Shown: in pieces, positions 1 to 8,441 of the stretch | Position numbering within the stretch: position 1 is the first letter of the stretch | Layout of the letters: each line of letters begins with the position of its first letter | The notes under the pieces: model-generated | What the model saw: the letters and a program-made list of their open reading frames with translations, nothing else | The model's database searches: none | Told to the model about the DNA's origin: nothing | Made by a program: the position numbers and the translations under genes | Assembly (NCBI GenBank): GCA_002328825.1 | Contig: DCWI01000062.1 | Coordinates: 53,243 to 83,604, forward strand | Direction: 5' to 3' | DNA: 30,362 bases | Source: Nitrospiraceae bacterium UBA2166 | GTDB taxonomy: Bacteria > Nitrospirota > Nitrospiria > Nitrospirales > UBA2166

Positions 1-198
1 AAAGCACCAAAGCACTCTATCAAAGGGGTTCCAAAAGTGTCAAACTGAATTCGCCCTGCTAGGTGGTGTTACTCGCCCCTACTTTGAGTTCGCACCAGAA
101 GTCCCTCAAGTCCCCCAAACGCCTCATCCCAATACACCTCGAGGGTAAATATTTTATAGCATCGACGATAAGGCTTCCCTCCACTATAGATTGCCAGT
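1..198. other. Unassigned window edge before metV-like gene
   Basis: No gene can be supported here. On the plus strand the frame starting at base 2 is open from the window edge to a stop at about 146-148, so it could be the last 48 codons of a gene starting outside the window, but the residues match no family I recognise. A 62-codon minus-strand frame (247-59) also exists; it overlaps the promoter and start of the plus-strand gene and shows no recognisable motif. Confidence 0.3.
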
Positions 199-204
199 TA
201 TAAT
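175..204 (+). promoter_or_regulatory. Putative sigma70-type promoter for the metV-like/queF pair
   Basis: A perfect TATAAT -10 box lies at 199-204. The best -35 at 18-bp spacing is TTCCCT (175-180), which is poor. Predicted transcription would start near 211, shortly before the two possible starts of the first gene (220 and 247). The -10 box is seen directly; promoter activity is inferred. Confidence 0.35.
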
Positions 205-246
205 CCTCCGAGCACAGCGGTGATAATTCATGATCGAAAAGTAACA

Positions 247-471
247 ATGTCTATACGCTACCCTCCAAAAACACAAGGTGTCCATCTACGTCCACAACCA
301 TCAGATCCGGTTACAAATAAAGAATGTCCAAAATTGATGAGTTATGGGCCGTGTGGAGGAGTGAGAGCCGGCGGATTCTGTGAGGTCTATCCCACAATGA
401 CATGCCCATGGGTCAGCATGTACAGTGAATTGAAAAAGATAAAAAAGCTTGAATGGATGCGACGGGTATGA
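247..471 (+). CDS. Minimal MetV-like protein (MTHFR C-terminal zinc-binding domain)
   Basis: A 74-residue protein dominated by a cysteine motif: CPKL (C27), GPCGG (C36), then CEV (C45) and TCPW (C53). This pattern is the second half of the methylenetetrahydrofolate reductase C-terminal domain family (MetV-like, PF12225 type), which partners or is fused to MetF in one-carbon metabolism of acetyl-CoA-pathway organisms. Full-length members are about 200 residues with an additional N-terminal cysteine cluster, absent here, so this is a very short form. No metF is visible in the window. The start is uncertain: ATG 247 gives a family-like beginning, while ATG 220 adds nine residues; neither has a clear ribosome binding site. 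Its stop overlaps the queF start by ATGA (468-471), implying coupled translation. Family assignment is fairly secure; function is inferred. Confidence 0.7.
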   Translation: MSIRYPPKTQGVHLRPQPSDPVTNKECPKLMSYGPCGGVRAGGFCEVYPTMTCPWVSMYSELKKIKKLEWMRRV

Positions 472-854
472 CGACTTACACAGACAAACATGCCGAAAGC
501 GGCATTACCTCTCCGCTGCCAACCATTGATACATGGCCAAACCAGTTCCCTTCATATGAGATTGCCATTACAATCCCAGAATACACTTCGATTTGTCCAC
601 GTAGTGGCCTGCCTGACTTCGGAACCCTCACCATCACTTACATTCCAAATCGTCTCTGCCTCGAACTAAAATCTTTGAAGATCTACATTCATTCATACCG
701 GAACCTGGGAATTTTCTATGAAAACGCCGTCAATAGAGTTCTCAAAGATGTTGTTGTGGCCTGTAATCCAACTCAAGCAACCGTTGTAGGAGAATTCACT
801 GTTCGCGGGGGAATGCAAAGCATCATCACTGCGTCGCACAAAGCACCACACTGA
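468..854 (+). CDS. queF: NADPH-dependent 7-cyano-7-deazaguanine reductase QueF (type I)
   Basis: QueF reduces the nitrile of preQ0 to the amine preQ1 with NADPH, a cytosolic step of queuosine tRNA modification. From ATG 468 the protein is 128 residues. The catalytic motif CPRSGLPDFG places the nucleophilic cysteine at residue 43 and the general acid aspartate at 50; the type I signature ELKSLKIY (E66 contacting substrate) is followed by the conserved SYRNLGIFYE stretch. A start at 453 would add five residues, but ATG 468 forms an ATGA overlap with the stop of the upstream metV-like gene, favouring 468. The stop abuts the stop of the convergent Wzz-like gene with no intervening base. No preQ1 riboswitch was seen upstream. 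The protein is at the short end of the YkvM-type family but complete. Confidence 0.92.
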   Translation: MTTYTDKHAESGITSPLPTIDTWPNQFPSYEIAITIPEYTSICPRSGLPDFGTLTITYIPNRLCLELKSLKIYIHSYRNLGIFYENAVNRVLKDVVVACNPTQATVVGEFTVRGGMQSIITASHKAPH

Positions 855-2087
855 CTACGATCCCACAGTGCCTTTCTGACGCCATGCGGGTCCCATCACA
901 TAATCGAGAAAAAACGAAAGAAACACCCCAAGAAGAAATGCAACAACACCTGCAAACAACACGGCAGTCTGTAATGGCATATTACTTGGCTCATCTGGAG
1001 GAAGGGCGCGGTCAAGCAATTGTGTTGTTGGATCATCCTTGATTTCCTCGATTTTTGACTGCTCAAGCTGTGTCGTCAAAAGAAGGTAGACTTCTTCCTT
1101 AATTTCAAGCTCACGATTATAATGCCTAAGCTCTACCGCAAGGTCAGGAACACTAATCCACGCAGGATATAACCTATCTCCAGGTAACAACCCCTTCCCA
1201 GCTGGCCCCATTTCAATTTGCTTCAGCCTCTTCTGCAGTTGGACCAATTCAATTTGCAATCGCATAAGCTCCGGATGCTCAGGCTGAAGAGATGCCCCGC
1301 GAACCTTCAAGGTCACTTCAATCTTACTCATCCTGGCCTGGATATCTTTCGCTTCTCCCATGGCCCCTTCCATTTGGGAGTCAAGGAAAACGGCCATATT
1401 ATCCAGCTGGAACTTCTTAATGTCATCCTCCGTCCGCCTCAACTCCTTGAGGTTATCAGTCAACCGCTCCTCGACAAAAATTCTGTTGCGCTTTGCGGAG
1501 GTAAGATTCATCGACTGATTCAGACGATCTAAACTAGTGACATAGTGATTGGCCAAATCCGCTGCTAATTTCGGATTATCAGCTTCAACAGCAATCGTAA
1601 TCACTCCCTTATCACTGTCGATCTCCGTCATGCCTTGTAACCGACCAGCAGCACTGTGTACCGTCGCAGTTCCAAATTGGGTCATAAGGTCAAAATCTTT
1701 GACAATTTCTTCAGCCATTGTCCGCGATTCCAGTAATGCTAAGATCGTTTGGTAAGCAGAGGATGCTCCTCCACCTCCAAGCATTCCCTGAAGCATCGAG
1801 CCACCCCCAGAATTCCCAAATAGACCGGCTAAACTAACGCCCCCAGTCTGCGCAGGCAACATCATTGTAACCTGCGCTTCATACACCCTTGGCGCTTTAA
1901 TCGATAGGATCATTGCCACAAGCATGGCAGCCACACACAAAGCAACAATCGTCCAACGCCATCTCCAAACAACAGCCAAATAGTCACCGAGACTGAGATC
2001 ATCCTCATACGGATAGCTTGGCTCAGGTGCGCGCAGTGGATTCGTTTGATATTGGTCTGCAGATCCCTCGCCTTTGATGGTCATCAC
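855..2087 (-). CDS. Wzz-type polysaccharide chain-length determinant (PCP)
   Basis: An inner-membrane polysaccharide co-polymerase expected to set chain length or bridge to the OPX channel during exopolysaccharide or capsule export. It has a cytoplasmic N-terminus, a first membrane helix at about residues 45-63, a Wzz domain with an unusual glycine-rich stretch (about 82-108), a long coiled-coil periplasmic region (about 190-290), and a proline-rich second helix near the C-terminus (about 373-396). No tyrosine-kinase (Wzc/BY-kinase) domain is attached. Translation can begin at GTG 2087 or the adjoining ATG 2084; both follow a GGGTAA-like ribosome site. It lies 10 bases after the OPX stop, so PCP and OPX form a conventional export pair at the end of the trp cluster. 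The exported polymer is not indicated. Confidence 0.85.
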   Translation of the reverse strand: MMTIKGEGSADQYQTNPLRAPEPSYPYEDDLSLGDYLAVVWRWRWTIVALCVAAMLVAMILSIKAPRVYEAQVTMMLPAQTGGVSLAGLFGNSGGGSMLQGMLGGGGASSAYQTILALLESRTMAEEIVKDFDLMTQFGTATVHSAAGRLQGMTEIDSDKGVITIAVEADNPKLAADLANHYVTSLDRLNQSMNLTSAKRNRIFVEERLTDNLKELRRTEDDIKKFQLDNMAVFLDSQMEGAMGEAKDIQARMSKIEVTLKVRGASLQPEHPELMRLQIELVQLQKRLKQIEMGPAGKGLLPGDRLYPAWISVPDLAVELRHYNRELEIKEEVYLLLTTQLEQSKIEEIKDDPTTQLLDRALPPDEPSNMPLQTAVLFAGVVAFLLGVFLSFFLDYVMGPAWRQKGTVGS

Positions 2088-2097
2088 TTACCCTACA

Positions 2098-4578
2098 TCA
2101 AAAAAGAAGGAACATGGCACTAATCCCAATCGCTGCATTACCAACAATAGTCAATAAGGATGACCAAAATGGAAGGGGTTGGATCTTTGCTTTAATTCTC
2201 GGCGGGATTACAACTGCATCACCCGGTTCAAGCAGATACCGCTTAAGCGACCCTGCCACTGCATCACCGTCGGCCCGAAGAATATACATTTCACTTTTGT
2301 CAGCGTCAGCTGTATATCCGCCAGCTCGTTTAATGTAATACGGAAGTAATCGCGAATCACTGTGTAATACCGCAGTTGGATTTTTTACGGCTCCCAAGAC
2401 AGCCACTGAAACTGGCATCTGTGGAATATGGTATGAGTCTCCATTTTGTAGAGGTATATCAGAAGCGGTTCCTTCGAGTGAGGCTAGATCAGTAACGGTA
2501 ATAACCAAGCGCCCCATTGTAACCTGTAGTCGCGCCTCTTCCAATACCATTTGCTCACCCATGACTGCCAAATCTATTCCCTCTGAAGAGGCATCCGCAG
2601 CAATACCAGTTGCGACCGCACCCGCAGCTAATGCCGCCTGTTGAACGGCCATACGCTGCGCCTGAATACTTGTCATACGCGTCATTTGCTGTTCTTGCCG
2701 CTCTTTAATCGACTCCCGCAAAAACACTCCAGCCTTGGGATAAGCTTGCGGCGTAAACCCTCCTGCTCTTTTAATTACCGAAGACAACCTCTCGCTTTCC
2801 TCGATAGTATAGACGCCGGGACGCATAAACTCGCCCCCTAGTGATATTTTTTCTGGTTCTTTAAACTCAGAGAATAAGATGACCTTATCTTCCGGTTGTA
2901 GTCGAAGGTCTTGAGAGCGATCCCCTTCAAAGAGTAGGTGTGGAACAAAAGGAATAATTTCATGGAGAAGCGTCACTTTATCCATTCGAACCACTTCCCC
3001 GCGTTTTAAGTCAGTCTCTGGAACAAGATCATCCATCGAGAGAAATTCACTTAGGCGCATCTTATTCCGGAGCTCATATTTACCTGGATGTTTCGCAAAA
3101 CCTTCGAGCGTCACTGACTCATATGTCCGTGCATAAATTGGCAACACTTTAATAAAATCGCCATCCTGCAGGAGCACGTTCTGCGGTGACTCAGTATCTT
3201 TTGATGGCTGTCCAGTTAAATCAAGGTCAAGAAGAATTTTCTCTTGATGATTTTCAATCCGTTCTACTTGTATCTGTTGCAAATAAGCAATAGGCAAAAC
3301 TCCACCCGCCAAACCTAGGCCATCGAAGATTCTCATAGGTTCATTGAGTTCATATATAGCGGGTCGCTTAATAAATCCAGCCACCCCTACAACTGGACCT
3401 ATAGGGGGGATAAACACGGTATCCCCTGATTGCAACGAAAAATCATTGCGTTTATTACCCAACAATAAGTAGTCATATAGATCAACAACCCCATGGACTT
3501 TTTCATTACGGATTAAACTTATCTGTCTCATGGACCCGGATTTCTTAGGACCACCAGCGGCATACAACGCATTAGTCACAGTAGAAAGGCTGCTTAAGGA
3601 GTATCCTCCAGGACGCACCACATCTCCCACCACATAGACCTTGATTGTTCGTAGAGCGCCAAGAGTAATATCCACCTCATACTGCTGATAAAATTGATCC
3701 AAGCGCCTCTTTATAAGTGATTTCGCCTCTTTAAAGGTCAGCCCCCATACAGAAATAGTTCCAATCTCTGGAAGAAAAATCTTACCCTCTCGATCAACCA
3801 TAACTTCGATTTCGCCATCAACCAAGCCCCACACCAAAATCCGCAGGGTATCATCTGGGCCTAGGGTATAGTCAGGTCCCACTGGAACATCTAAGACTGG
3901 AGCAAAGGTTGATGCCGGCGCAGCGAAAACATCATACCCAAACTGTAAAAGGTTACGAGAAATATCAGGTTCAACGTCTTCCCTGGAAAAAGAAGCCTCA
4001 ATCACTGAGGGGCCTTTTTCAGAAGCAGCCATGCCAGGTATAGGGGCATCTTCAGGGTTCAACTCTGGGACTAAGGACAGAATGGTCCGCTTCGCAGCCA
4101 AAGATTTCTGTCTGGCTAGAAGAAAGTTTTCACTTTCATAGGCAGTTTCAGCTTCGCGAATTGTTTCTTCCACATCACGAAAGTTTTTGCTTTGCACCAT
4201 AGTAGGATTCTTGTCCCCAGCTTCCAACAGCAAAGCACGAGCTTCATTGATCGCCTTTTCTGCGGCAGCACTTTCTTTATCCTCTCGTGCCAAGGTTAGG
4301 CCCTTCTCCTGACCCTTACCACCTCTCTGCGTTTGCTTACTTGATTTCCTGGAATCTCTAGGGGCCCCTTTTTCCCTATCTTCGCTCGTGGAAGACCGGC
4401 GACCAAACTTCTCTCTTCCCGTATTGCCGCCTCCTGATCCAAGACCAAATAACCCAGATCCCGCGATCGATGTTTGCTGGCTAAGGACTGCGGCCGGCCA
4501 CAGCAAACTAATGAGGATTACGGCAAGACATAGGCGCAAACAGCATGATAACACCGATACACGTTGGGTCACCGTCAC
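2098..4578 (-). CDS. Outer-membrane polysaccharide export protein, multi-SLBB OPX (Wza-like)
   Basis: A very long OPX protein of about 826 residues; classical Wza is under 400. Numbering from the upstream TTG 4599, a signal peptide ends near AVLS-QQ (residue 40). A charged, low-complexity segment (50-110) and a helical, TPR-like segment (110-180) follow. The poly-export domain starts at about 240 (motif YTLGPDDTLRI), and several SLBB repeats lie between about 315 and 815. An Ala/Gln-rich helical insertion (about 650-700) separates two SLBB units, and a hydrophobic helix ends the protein. The start is taken at GTG 4578 because AGGAGG (4588-4583) sits just upstream; GTG 4572 is also possible, while TTG 4599 overlaps the trpA stop. 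It is paired with the downstream Wzz-like gene. Family is secure; substrate unknown. Confidence 0.85.
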   Translation of the reverse strand: MTVTQRVSVLSCCLRLCLAVILISLLWPAAVLSQQTSIAGSGLFGLGSGGGNTGREKFGRRSSTSEDREKGAPRDSRKSSKQTQRGGKGQEKGLTLAREDKESAAAEKAINEARALLLEAGDKNPTMVQSKNFRDVEETIREAETAYESENFLLARQKSLAAKRTILSLVPELNPEDAPIPGMAASEKGPSVIEASFSREDVEPDISRNLLQFGYDVFAAPASTFAPVLDVPVGPDYTLGPDDTLRILVWGLVDGEIEVMVDREGKIFLPEIGTISVWGLTFKEAKSLIKRRLDQFYQQYEVDITLGALRTIKVYVVGDVVRPGGYSLSSLSTVTNALYAAGGPKKSGSMRQISLIRNEKVHGVVDLYDYLLLGNKRNDFSLQSGDTVFIPPIGPVVGVAGFIKRPAIYELNEPMRIFDGLGLAGGVLPIAYLQQIQVERIENHQEKILLDLDLTGQPSKDTESPQNVLLQDGDFIKVLPIYARTYESVTLEGFAKHPGKYELRNKMRLSEFLSMDDLVPETDLKRGEVVRMDKVTLLHEIIPFVPHLLFEGDRSQDLRLQPEDKVILFSEFKEPEKISLGGEFMRPGVYTIEESERLSSVIKRAGGFTPQAYPKAGVFLRESIKERQEQQMTRMTSIQAQRMAVQQAALAAGAVATGIAADASSEGIDLAVMGEQMVLEEARLQVTMGRLVITVTDLASLEGTASDIPLQNGDSYHIPQMPVSVAVLGAVKNPTAVLHSDSRLLPYYIKRAGGYTADADKSEMYILRADGDAVAGSLKRYLLEPGDAVVIPPRIKAKIQPLPFWSSLLTIVGNAAIGISAMFLLF

Positions 4579-4582
4579 TGCA

Positions 4583-4588
4583 CCTCCT
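4583..4588 (-). promoter_or_regulatory. Strong ribosome binding site deciding the OPX start
   Basis: The minus strand reads AGGAGG here, 4 bases before GTG 4578 and 10 before GTG 4572. It lies inside the longest open frame, so the TTG at 4599 is unlikely to be the real start. Confidence 0.6.
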
Positions 4589-4595
4589 AAGCTTC

Positions 4596-5390
4596 TCAAC
4601 CTACCGCCTGCTTAAGGTCATGAACAAAAGCGCTAACTTGATTCAACACAACAGACTGCGTAGCGGGTTTTGCAATAATTTTCACAAGAGCACTTCCAAC
4701 AATCACCCCATCGGCAATTGAGGCAACGTCAGCAGCTTCAGAGGGACTTGAAATACCAAACCCAACTGCGACAGGCACTTGAGAAGCATGCCGTATGTCT
4801 GCTACTTTCTCTTGAATGTTGTACCCATGAGCCAATTGTGCTCCAGTCACACCAGTAAGTGAGACGTAATAGACAAAACCTTGTGAAGCTTTCGCAACCT
4901 TACTGACGCGTTCAGGCGTACTAGTGGGTGCAAGAAGAAGAATCACATCTAGACCCAACGCTCTCGCGGATTTTCTCAAACCCACACTCTCATCGACCAG
5001 AAGATCTGGAACGATAATCCCATCAACCCCAGCTTCCACAGCGGCATGGCAAAACTGCTTCTCTCCACATGCTAATATTGAGTTGTAATAACACATCAAG
5101 ACCAACGGAACCTGAGTGCGAGTGCGCAATGTTCGAACAAGTGTAAAAATCTTTTTTAGGGATGTTCCGGCCTGCAGCGAACGCTGAGCAGCGCCTTGGA
5201 TGACAGGTCCATCGGCAATTGGATCAGAGAACGGCACTCCAAGTTCTACAATATCCGCACCTGCACGTTCAATCGCAAGTACCAGAGCCTCAGTCATTTC
5301 CAATGACGGATCTCCCGCCATGATGTAAGGGATAAGAGCTTTCTTTTTTTTCGCTCTCAATTGTGCGAACACTAATCGAATTCGCCCCAT
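4596..5390 (-). CDS. trpA: Tryptophan synthase alpha subunit
   Basis: The alpha subunit cleaves indole-3-glycerol phosphate to indole and glyceraldehyde-3-phosphate and channels indole to TrpB. The 264-residue protein is full length. Catalytic Glu49 (in IVELGVPFSDP) and Asp60 (SDPIADG) fall at the same numbers as in the enterobacterial enzyme, and the phosphate-binding glycine loops (VGFGIS, IVGSALV) are near the C-terminus. It starts 8 bases after the trpB stop, so the two subunits are co-transcribed. The gene belongs to a compact trpF-trpB-trpA group; trpE, trpG, trpD and trpC are not in the window. Confidence 0.96.
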   Translation of the reverse strand: MGRIRLVFAQLRAKKKKALIPYIMAGDPSLEMTEALVLAIERAGADIVELGVPFSDPIADGPVIQGAAQRSLQAGTSLKKIFTLVRTLRTRTQVPLVLMCYYNSILACGEKQFCHAAVEAGVDGIIVPDLLVDESVGLRKSARALGLDVILLLAPTSTPERVSKVAKASQGFVYYVSLTGVTGAQLAHGYNIQEKVADIRHASQVPVAVGFGISSPSEAADVASIADGVIVGSALVKIIAKPATQSVVLNQVSAFVHDLKQAVG

Positions 5391-5398
5391 TGCTTTCT

Positions 5399-6589
5399 CT
5401 AAACCTGCTCACCACACGATTGTGGCACATTACTAACATCCTTGTCACCACGCCCCGATAAGTTTACGACAATCACTTTCTCTTGATCCAAGCGAGGTGC
5501 CAACTTCACTACTTCCGCAATGGCATGTGCACTTTCAAGAGCCGGCATAATCCCTTCAATCCGTGTAAGGAGATTAAAAGCGGATAAGGCCTCATCATCC
5601 GTTGCCGATGTATAGCGGATACGTTCCAAATCGTGATAATAGCTATGCTCTGGTCCAACGGCAGCATAATCCAGCCCAGCAGACACCGAATGCGTTAGCC
5701 GAATCTGCCCGTCATCATCCTGAACCAAATATGTCATCGTCCCATGGAGAACCCCAACTCCTCCTCCAGCAAAACGGGCAGCATGTTTCTCAGTCAAGAC
5801 ACCCAACCCACCCGCTTCAACACCAATCATCTCTACATCATCATTCATAAACGCGGAAAATAATCCAAGCGCATTGCTCCCCCCACCAACACATGCAACC
5901 AAAACATGCGGTAACCGACCTTCACATTTCATAACCTGCCGCTTAGCTTCACGTCCGATGATGGAGTGAAAATCACGCACAATCATTGGATACGGATGCG
6001 GGCCAAGAACCGATCCAATGATATAGTGAGTGCTTTCAACATATGTCGTCCAGTCTCGGATCGCTTCGCTAATAGCATCCTTGAGTGTCCGACTTCCAGT
6101 ATCGATAGCACATACTCTGGCACCAAGCAAACGCATCCGAACAACATTAAGCGCTTGACGTTCCATATCTTCTGCTCCCATATAGACGTCACATTCAAGC
6201 CCAAACATCGCGGCAACCGTTGCAACCGCGACTCCATGTTGGCCAGCACCAGTTTCAGCAACGACACGTCGTTTCCCCATACGCATCGTTAATAACGCTT
6301 GTCCAAGGGTATTGTTAATTTTATGAGCCCCTGTATGACAAAGATCCTCCCGTTTGAGATAGATTTTTGCTCCTCCAAGATGCTCAGTAAGCCGCTTGGC
6401 AAAATACAATGGAGTCGGACGTCCAACATACTCGTTCAAATATGACCGCAGCATATTACGAAAAGAAGGATCCCGCTTTGCTTCTGCATATGTTTGCTCC
6501 AATTCCTCCAGCGCGGGTACTAAAGTTTCAGGAACGTACCGACCACCATACACACCAAAACGACCTTTCTTATTCGGCACCCTACTCAT
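5399..6589 (-). CDS. trpB: Tryptophan synthase beta subunit
   Basis: The PLP-dependent beta subunit condenses indole with serine to tryptophan. The 396 residues match the usual TrpB1 length. The PLP lysine is K90 within HTGAHKINN, and the phosphate-binding glycine loop is VGGGSNA. The catalytic glutamate-bearing ETGAGQHG motif is present, and a serine in NLSGRGDKD near the C-terminus contacts the pyridine nitrogen. Start ATG 6589 overlaps the end of trpF by 8 bases. It is a canonical TrpA-dependent beta subunit rather than the longer TrpB2 type. Confidence 0.97.
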   Translation of the reverse strand: MSRVPNKKGRFGVYGGRYVPETLVPALEELEQTYAEAKRDPSFRNMLRSYLNEYVGRPTPLYFAKRLTEHLGGAKIYLKREDLCHTGAHKINNTLGQALLTMRMGKRRVVAETGAGQHGVAVATVAAMFGLECDVYMGAEDMERQALNVVRMRLLGARVCAIDTGSRTLKDAISEAIRDWTTYVESTHYIIGSVLGPHPYPMIVRDFHSIIGREAKRQVMKCEGRLPHVLVACVGGGSNALGLFSAFMNDDVEMIGVEAGGLGVLTEKHAARFAGGGVGVLHGTMTYLVQDDDGQIRLTHSVSAGLDYAAVGPEHSYYHDLERIRYTSATDDEALSAFNLLTRIEGIMPALESAHAIAEVVKLAPRLDQEKVIVVNLSGRGDKDVSNVPQSCGEQV

Positions 6590-7202
6590 TTATCCCATTT
6601 CTTGCCGATAAAATAAACCGGCGAACCTTTTCAGGATCTTTCTTTCCTGGCGAAATTTCAACGCCACTGCTAACGTCAACTCCAAAAGGTTGCACTTCGG
6701 CAACAGCGCGTCCAACATTGTCTGGCGTCAGCCCTCCAGCAAGAAGCGTAGGGCCTTGGCGTGCCGCCTCTCGTGCAAGCCTCCAATCAATTGTTTCCCC
6801 AGTCCCTCCCCAAAATCCATCAATCGATGCATCAAGCACAAATCCTCTCACGGTGTACCCTTGCATAGGGATAATGTCCTCTCGAGATCGCAACCGAATA
6901 GCCTTAATCACAGGGCGTCCTACCTCAAGACAATCGTCGGGAGACTCATCTCCATGAAGCTGAGCCAGCGATAACCCACATTCCTGCATAACCTGCTGAA
7001 TAACATCTCGGTCTTCATTAACGAAAACGCCAACAGATGTAATAAACGGTGGAAGATGCCCTATGATAATTCGGACGGTCTCCCGCGTGACACATCTCGG
7101 ACTCTCGGGGTAAAAGATAAATCCCAATGCGTCCGCACTAGCATCCACAGCGTGAAGAGCATCATCTACATTGGTGATGCCACAGATTTTTACTCTTAAC
7201 AT
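6582..7202 (-). CDS. trpF: Phosphoribosylanthranilate isomerase
   Basis: TrpF converts N-(5-phosphoribosyl)anthranilate to CdRP by Amadori rearrangement, a cytosolic step of tryptophan synthesis. The 206-residue TIM barrel has catalytic Cys7 in the N-terminal KICG motif and catalytic Asp124 in FVLDAS; the phosphate-binding loops LAGGLTPDNV and VDVSSGVE are intact. Start ATG 7202 overlaps the stop of the upstream lipoprotein gene by 7 bases (ATGTTAA), and its own stop lies inside trpB, so translation of the three trp genes is probably coupled. Confidence 0.95.
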   Translation of the reverse strand: MLRVKICGITNVDDALHAVDASADALGFIFYPESPRCVTRETVRIIIGHLPPFITSVGVFVNEDRDVIQQVMQECGLSLAQLHGDESPDDCLEVGRPVIKAIRLRSREDIIPMQGYTVRGFVLDASIDGFWGGTGETIDWRLAREAARQGPTLLAGGLTPDNVGRAVAEVQPFGVDVSSGVEISPGKKDPEKVRRFILSARNGINE

Positions 7203-7528
7203 CCGGAATATTTGTACGAAGTGAGTTTCTTCTCAGTATCAAACTTCAGCGTAACTTTGCACGTGAGAGGATCAAAGTTTCCAAGAAGAGTTTTCTGTCC
7301 CCCAGTAATACGCGTATATGTCCAAACCTCACCTCCTAGCCACCGTGAATCTTTTGAAGAAGGCACTCCCCACTCCTTTTCAAACCAAACTTGAGTCTCT
7401 CCACGCGATTTTGCAGGATCAAGGGCAGTTTCGAGAAAAGGATTCGTTCCCATACAAGAGACGAGAACAAGGAGCATCGTTGCCATCACACTCATGCCCT
7501 CTATCCGCACTTTCTTCATGTTACTCAT
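7196..7528 (-). CDS. Small lipoprotein, possibly BamE/SmpA-like
   Basis: A secreted lipoprotein of about 110 residues. A short signal peptide ends in a lipobox LVSC (Cys25 from ATG 7528, Cys22 from ATG 7519). The mature part has a loose pattern (GETQVWFEKEWGVP, then WTYTR, then CKVTLKFD) that resembles the SmpA/OmlA/BamE fold, where a helix pair precedes a three-stranded sheet ending in a lysine-rich strand; this is a weak inference. Two cysteines remain in the mature part (CKV and the terminal SGC), which could form a disulfide. The start is uncertain among ATG 7546, 7528 and 7519; I prefer 7528 or 7519 because either gives a normal short signal peptide. It overlaps trpF by 7 bases, so it heads that transcription unit. 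Confidence 0.65.
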   Translation of the reverse strand: MSNMKKVRIEGMSVMATMLLVLVSCMGTNPFLETALDPAKSRGETQVWFEKEWGVPSSKDSRWLGGEVWTYTRITGGQKTLLGNFDPLTCKVTLKFDTEKKLTSYKYSGC

Positions 7529-7691
7529 CACCATTTTGGATATCATCGCATAAGAAACTCACTCTGCATGCCAGAACAGCAGCAACGTCGTGTATGTGAA
7601 AAATTTGGCTACATTGCTGCGAACACGAAGAGAAGTCCCCATAAAAGCCCTACCACAAACCAAATCTATTAGCGATGAAAATCTAATTTAG

Positions 7692-8252
7692 TCACGAAAC
7701 AAGATCTTCAAGAAAGGACAATAGCTTAGGATTATGAAGAACTCCTGCTCCAGGGTGAACAAGCCTAACAGATCCATCTGCATCGAGAAGAACAAAGGTT
7801 GGGGTCGCACGAATCCTAAAATCGATTGCCACGCTATTATCTACATCATACGCGCTCAAAAATGTAAAAATATCGGAGTGCCCATGAATATACCCAAGAA
7901 CATTATCCTTCTCGTCCGCAAAGCCAACCGACAACACCTGCAATCCATATGGTTTCACCGCTTCATGAAAATCATGGATTTTGGGAAGCTCAACTTGGCA
8001 TACATGGCACCAAGGAGCCCAAAACATCATCAGCGTAGGCTGGCCCTTTAAGGCACTCTTACTTATAGTTTTCCCATCAATGGTTTGAAGCTGAAAATCT
8101 GGAGCCTGATGATGTTTTAGAAGCCCTTTTGATGTCCCAAACCCACTTTGTGCACTACTCAAGACAGGGCCGCCAAAAAGCAATCCGGCGCAGATTATCC
8201 CTAACCTTACTGAGGCAAACACCCTTCGTGTGCGTGCATTTTGCCACAACAT
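7692..8252 (-). CDS. TlpA/ResA-like periplasmic thiol-disulfide protein
   Basis: A 186-residue exported thioredoxin-fold protein. A signal peptide or anchor spans about residues 14-35 and ends near SSAQ. The redoxin domain begins at about 50 (APDFQLQTIDG) and contains the active site WCHVC (C82, C85) and the cis-proline motif ATPTF. Such proteins reduce or shuffle disulfides in the periplasm, for example in cytochrome c maturation; no cytochrome gene lies nearby to fix the role. An upstream start at 8333 is open, but ATG 8252 is preceded by GGAGAGG and gives a normal signal peptide, so 8252 is chosen. It lies 189 bases downstream of the sirtuin gene on the same strand. Confidence 0.85.
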   Translation of the reverse strand: MLWQNARTRRVFASVRLGIICAGLLFGGPVLSSAQSGFGTSKGLLKHHQAPDFQLQTIDGKTISKSALKGQPTLMMFWAPWCHVCQVELPKIHDFHEAVKPYGLQVLSVGFADEKDNVLGYIHGHSDIFTFLSAYDVDNSVAIDFRIRATPTFVLLDADGSVRLVHPGAGVLHNPKLLSFLEDLVS

Positions 8253-8441
8253 ATGACACCTCTCCTCCCATAAATAGCGCAATACCAAGTCCCTCGATTC
8301 TACAGTCGCATACGTCTTAACCCTTGTCAACACAAGAAGTCTAGGCGTTTTAGTGAAAGCTGACCTCTTGCGGTTTACTTCTGGCGATGATTATTTTCTA
8401 TGAAAAATTTCATCAGTTATATACAGCACTATCTCGCACAG

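Noticed and set aside
59..247. 62-codon minus-strand open frame at the window start
   Set aside because: No recognisable motif and it overlaps the promoter and start of the MetV-like gene.
6409..6957. 182-codon plus-strand frame opposite trpB and trpF
   Set aside because: Both minus-strand genes are fully conserved here; the long frame is an antisense artefact with no family resemblance.
7579..7620. Inverted GCAGCAA/TTGCTGC pair upstream of the small lipoprotein gene
   Set aside because: Arms of seven bases with a 28-base loop are expected by chance in a window of this size.
8273..8331. Perfect TTGACA followed by TAGAAT upstream of the TlpA-like gene (minus strand)
   Set aside because: The spacing is about 22 bases, too long for a standard sigma70 promoter, and no other -10 fits at 16-18 bases.
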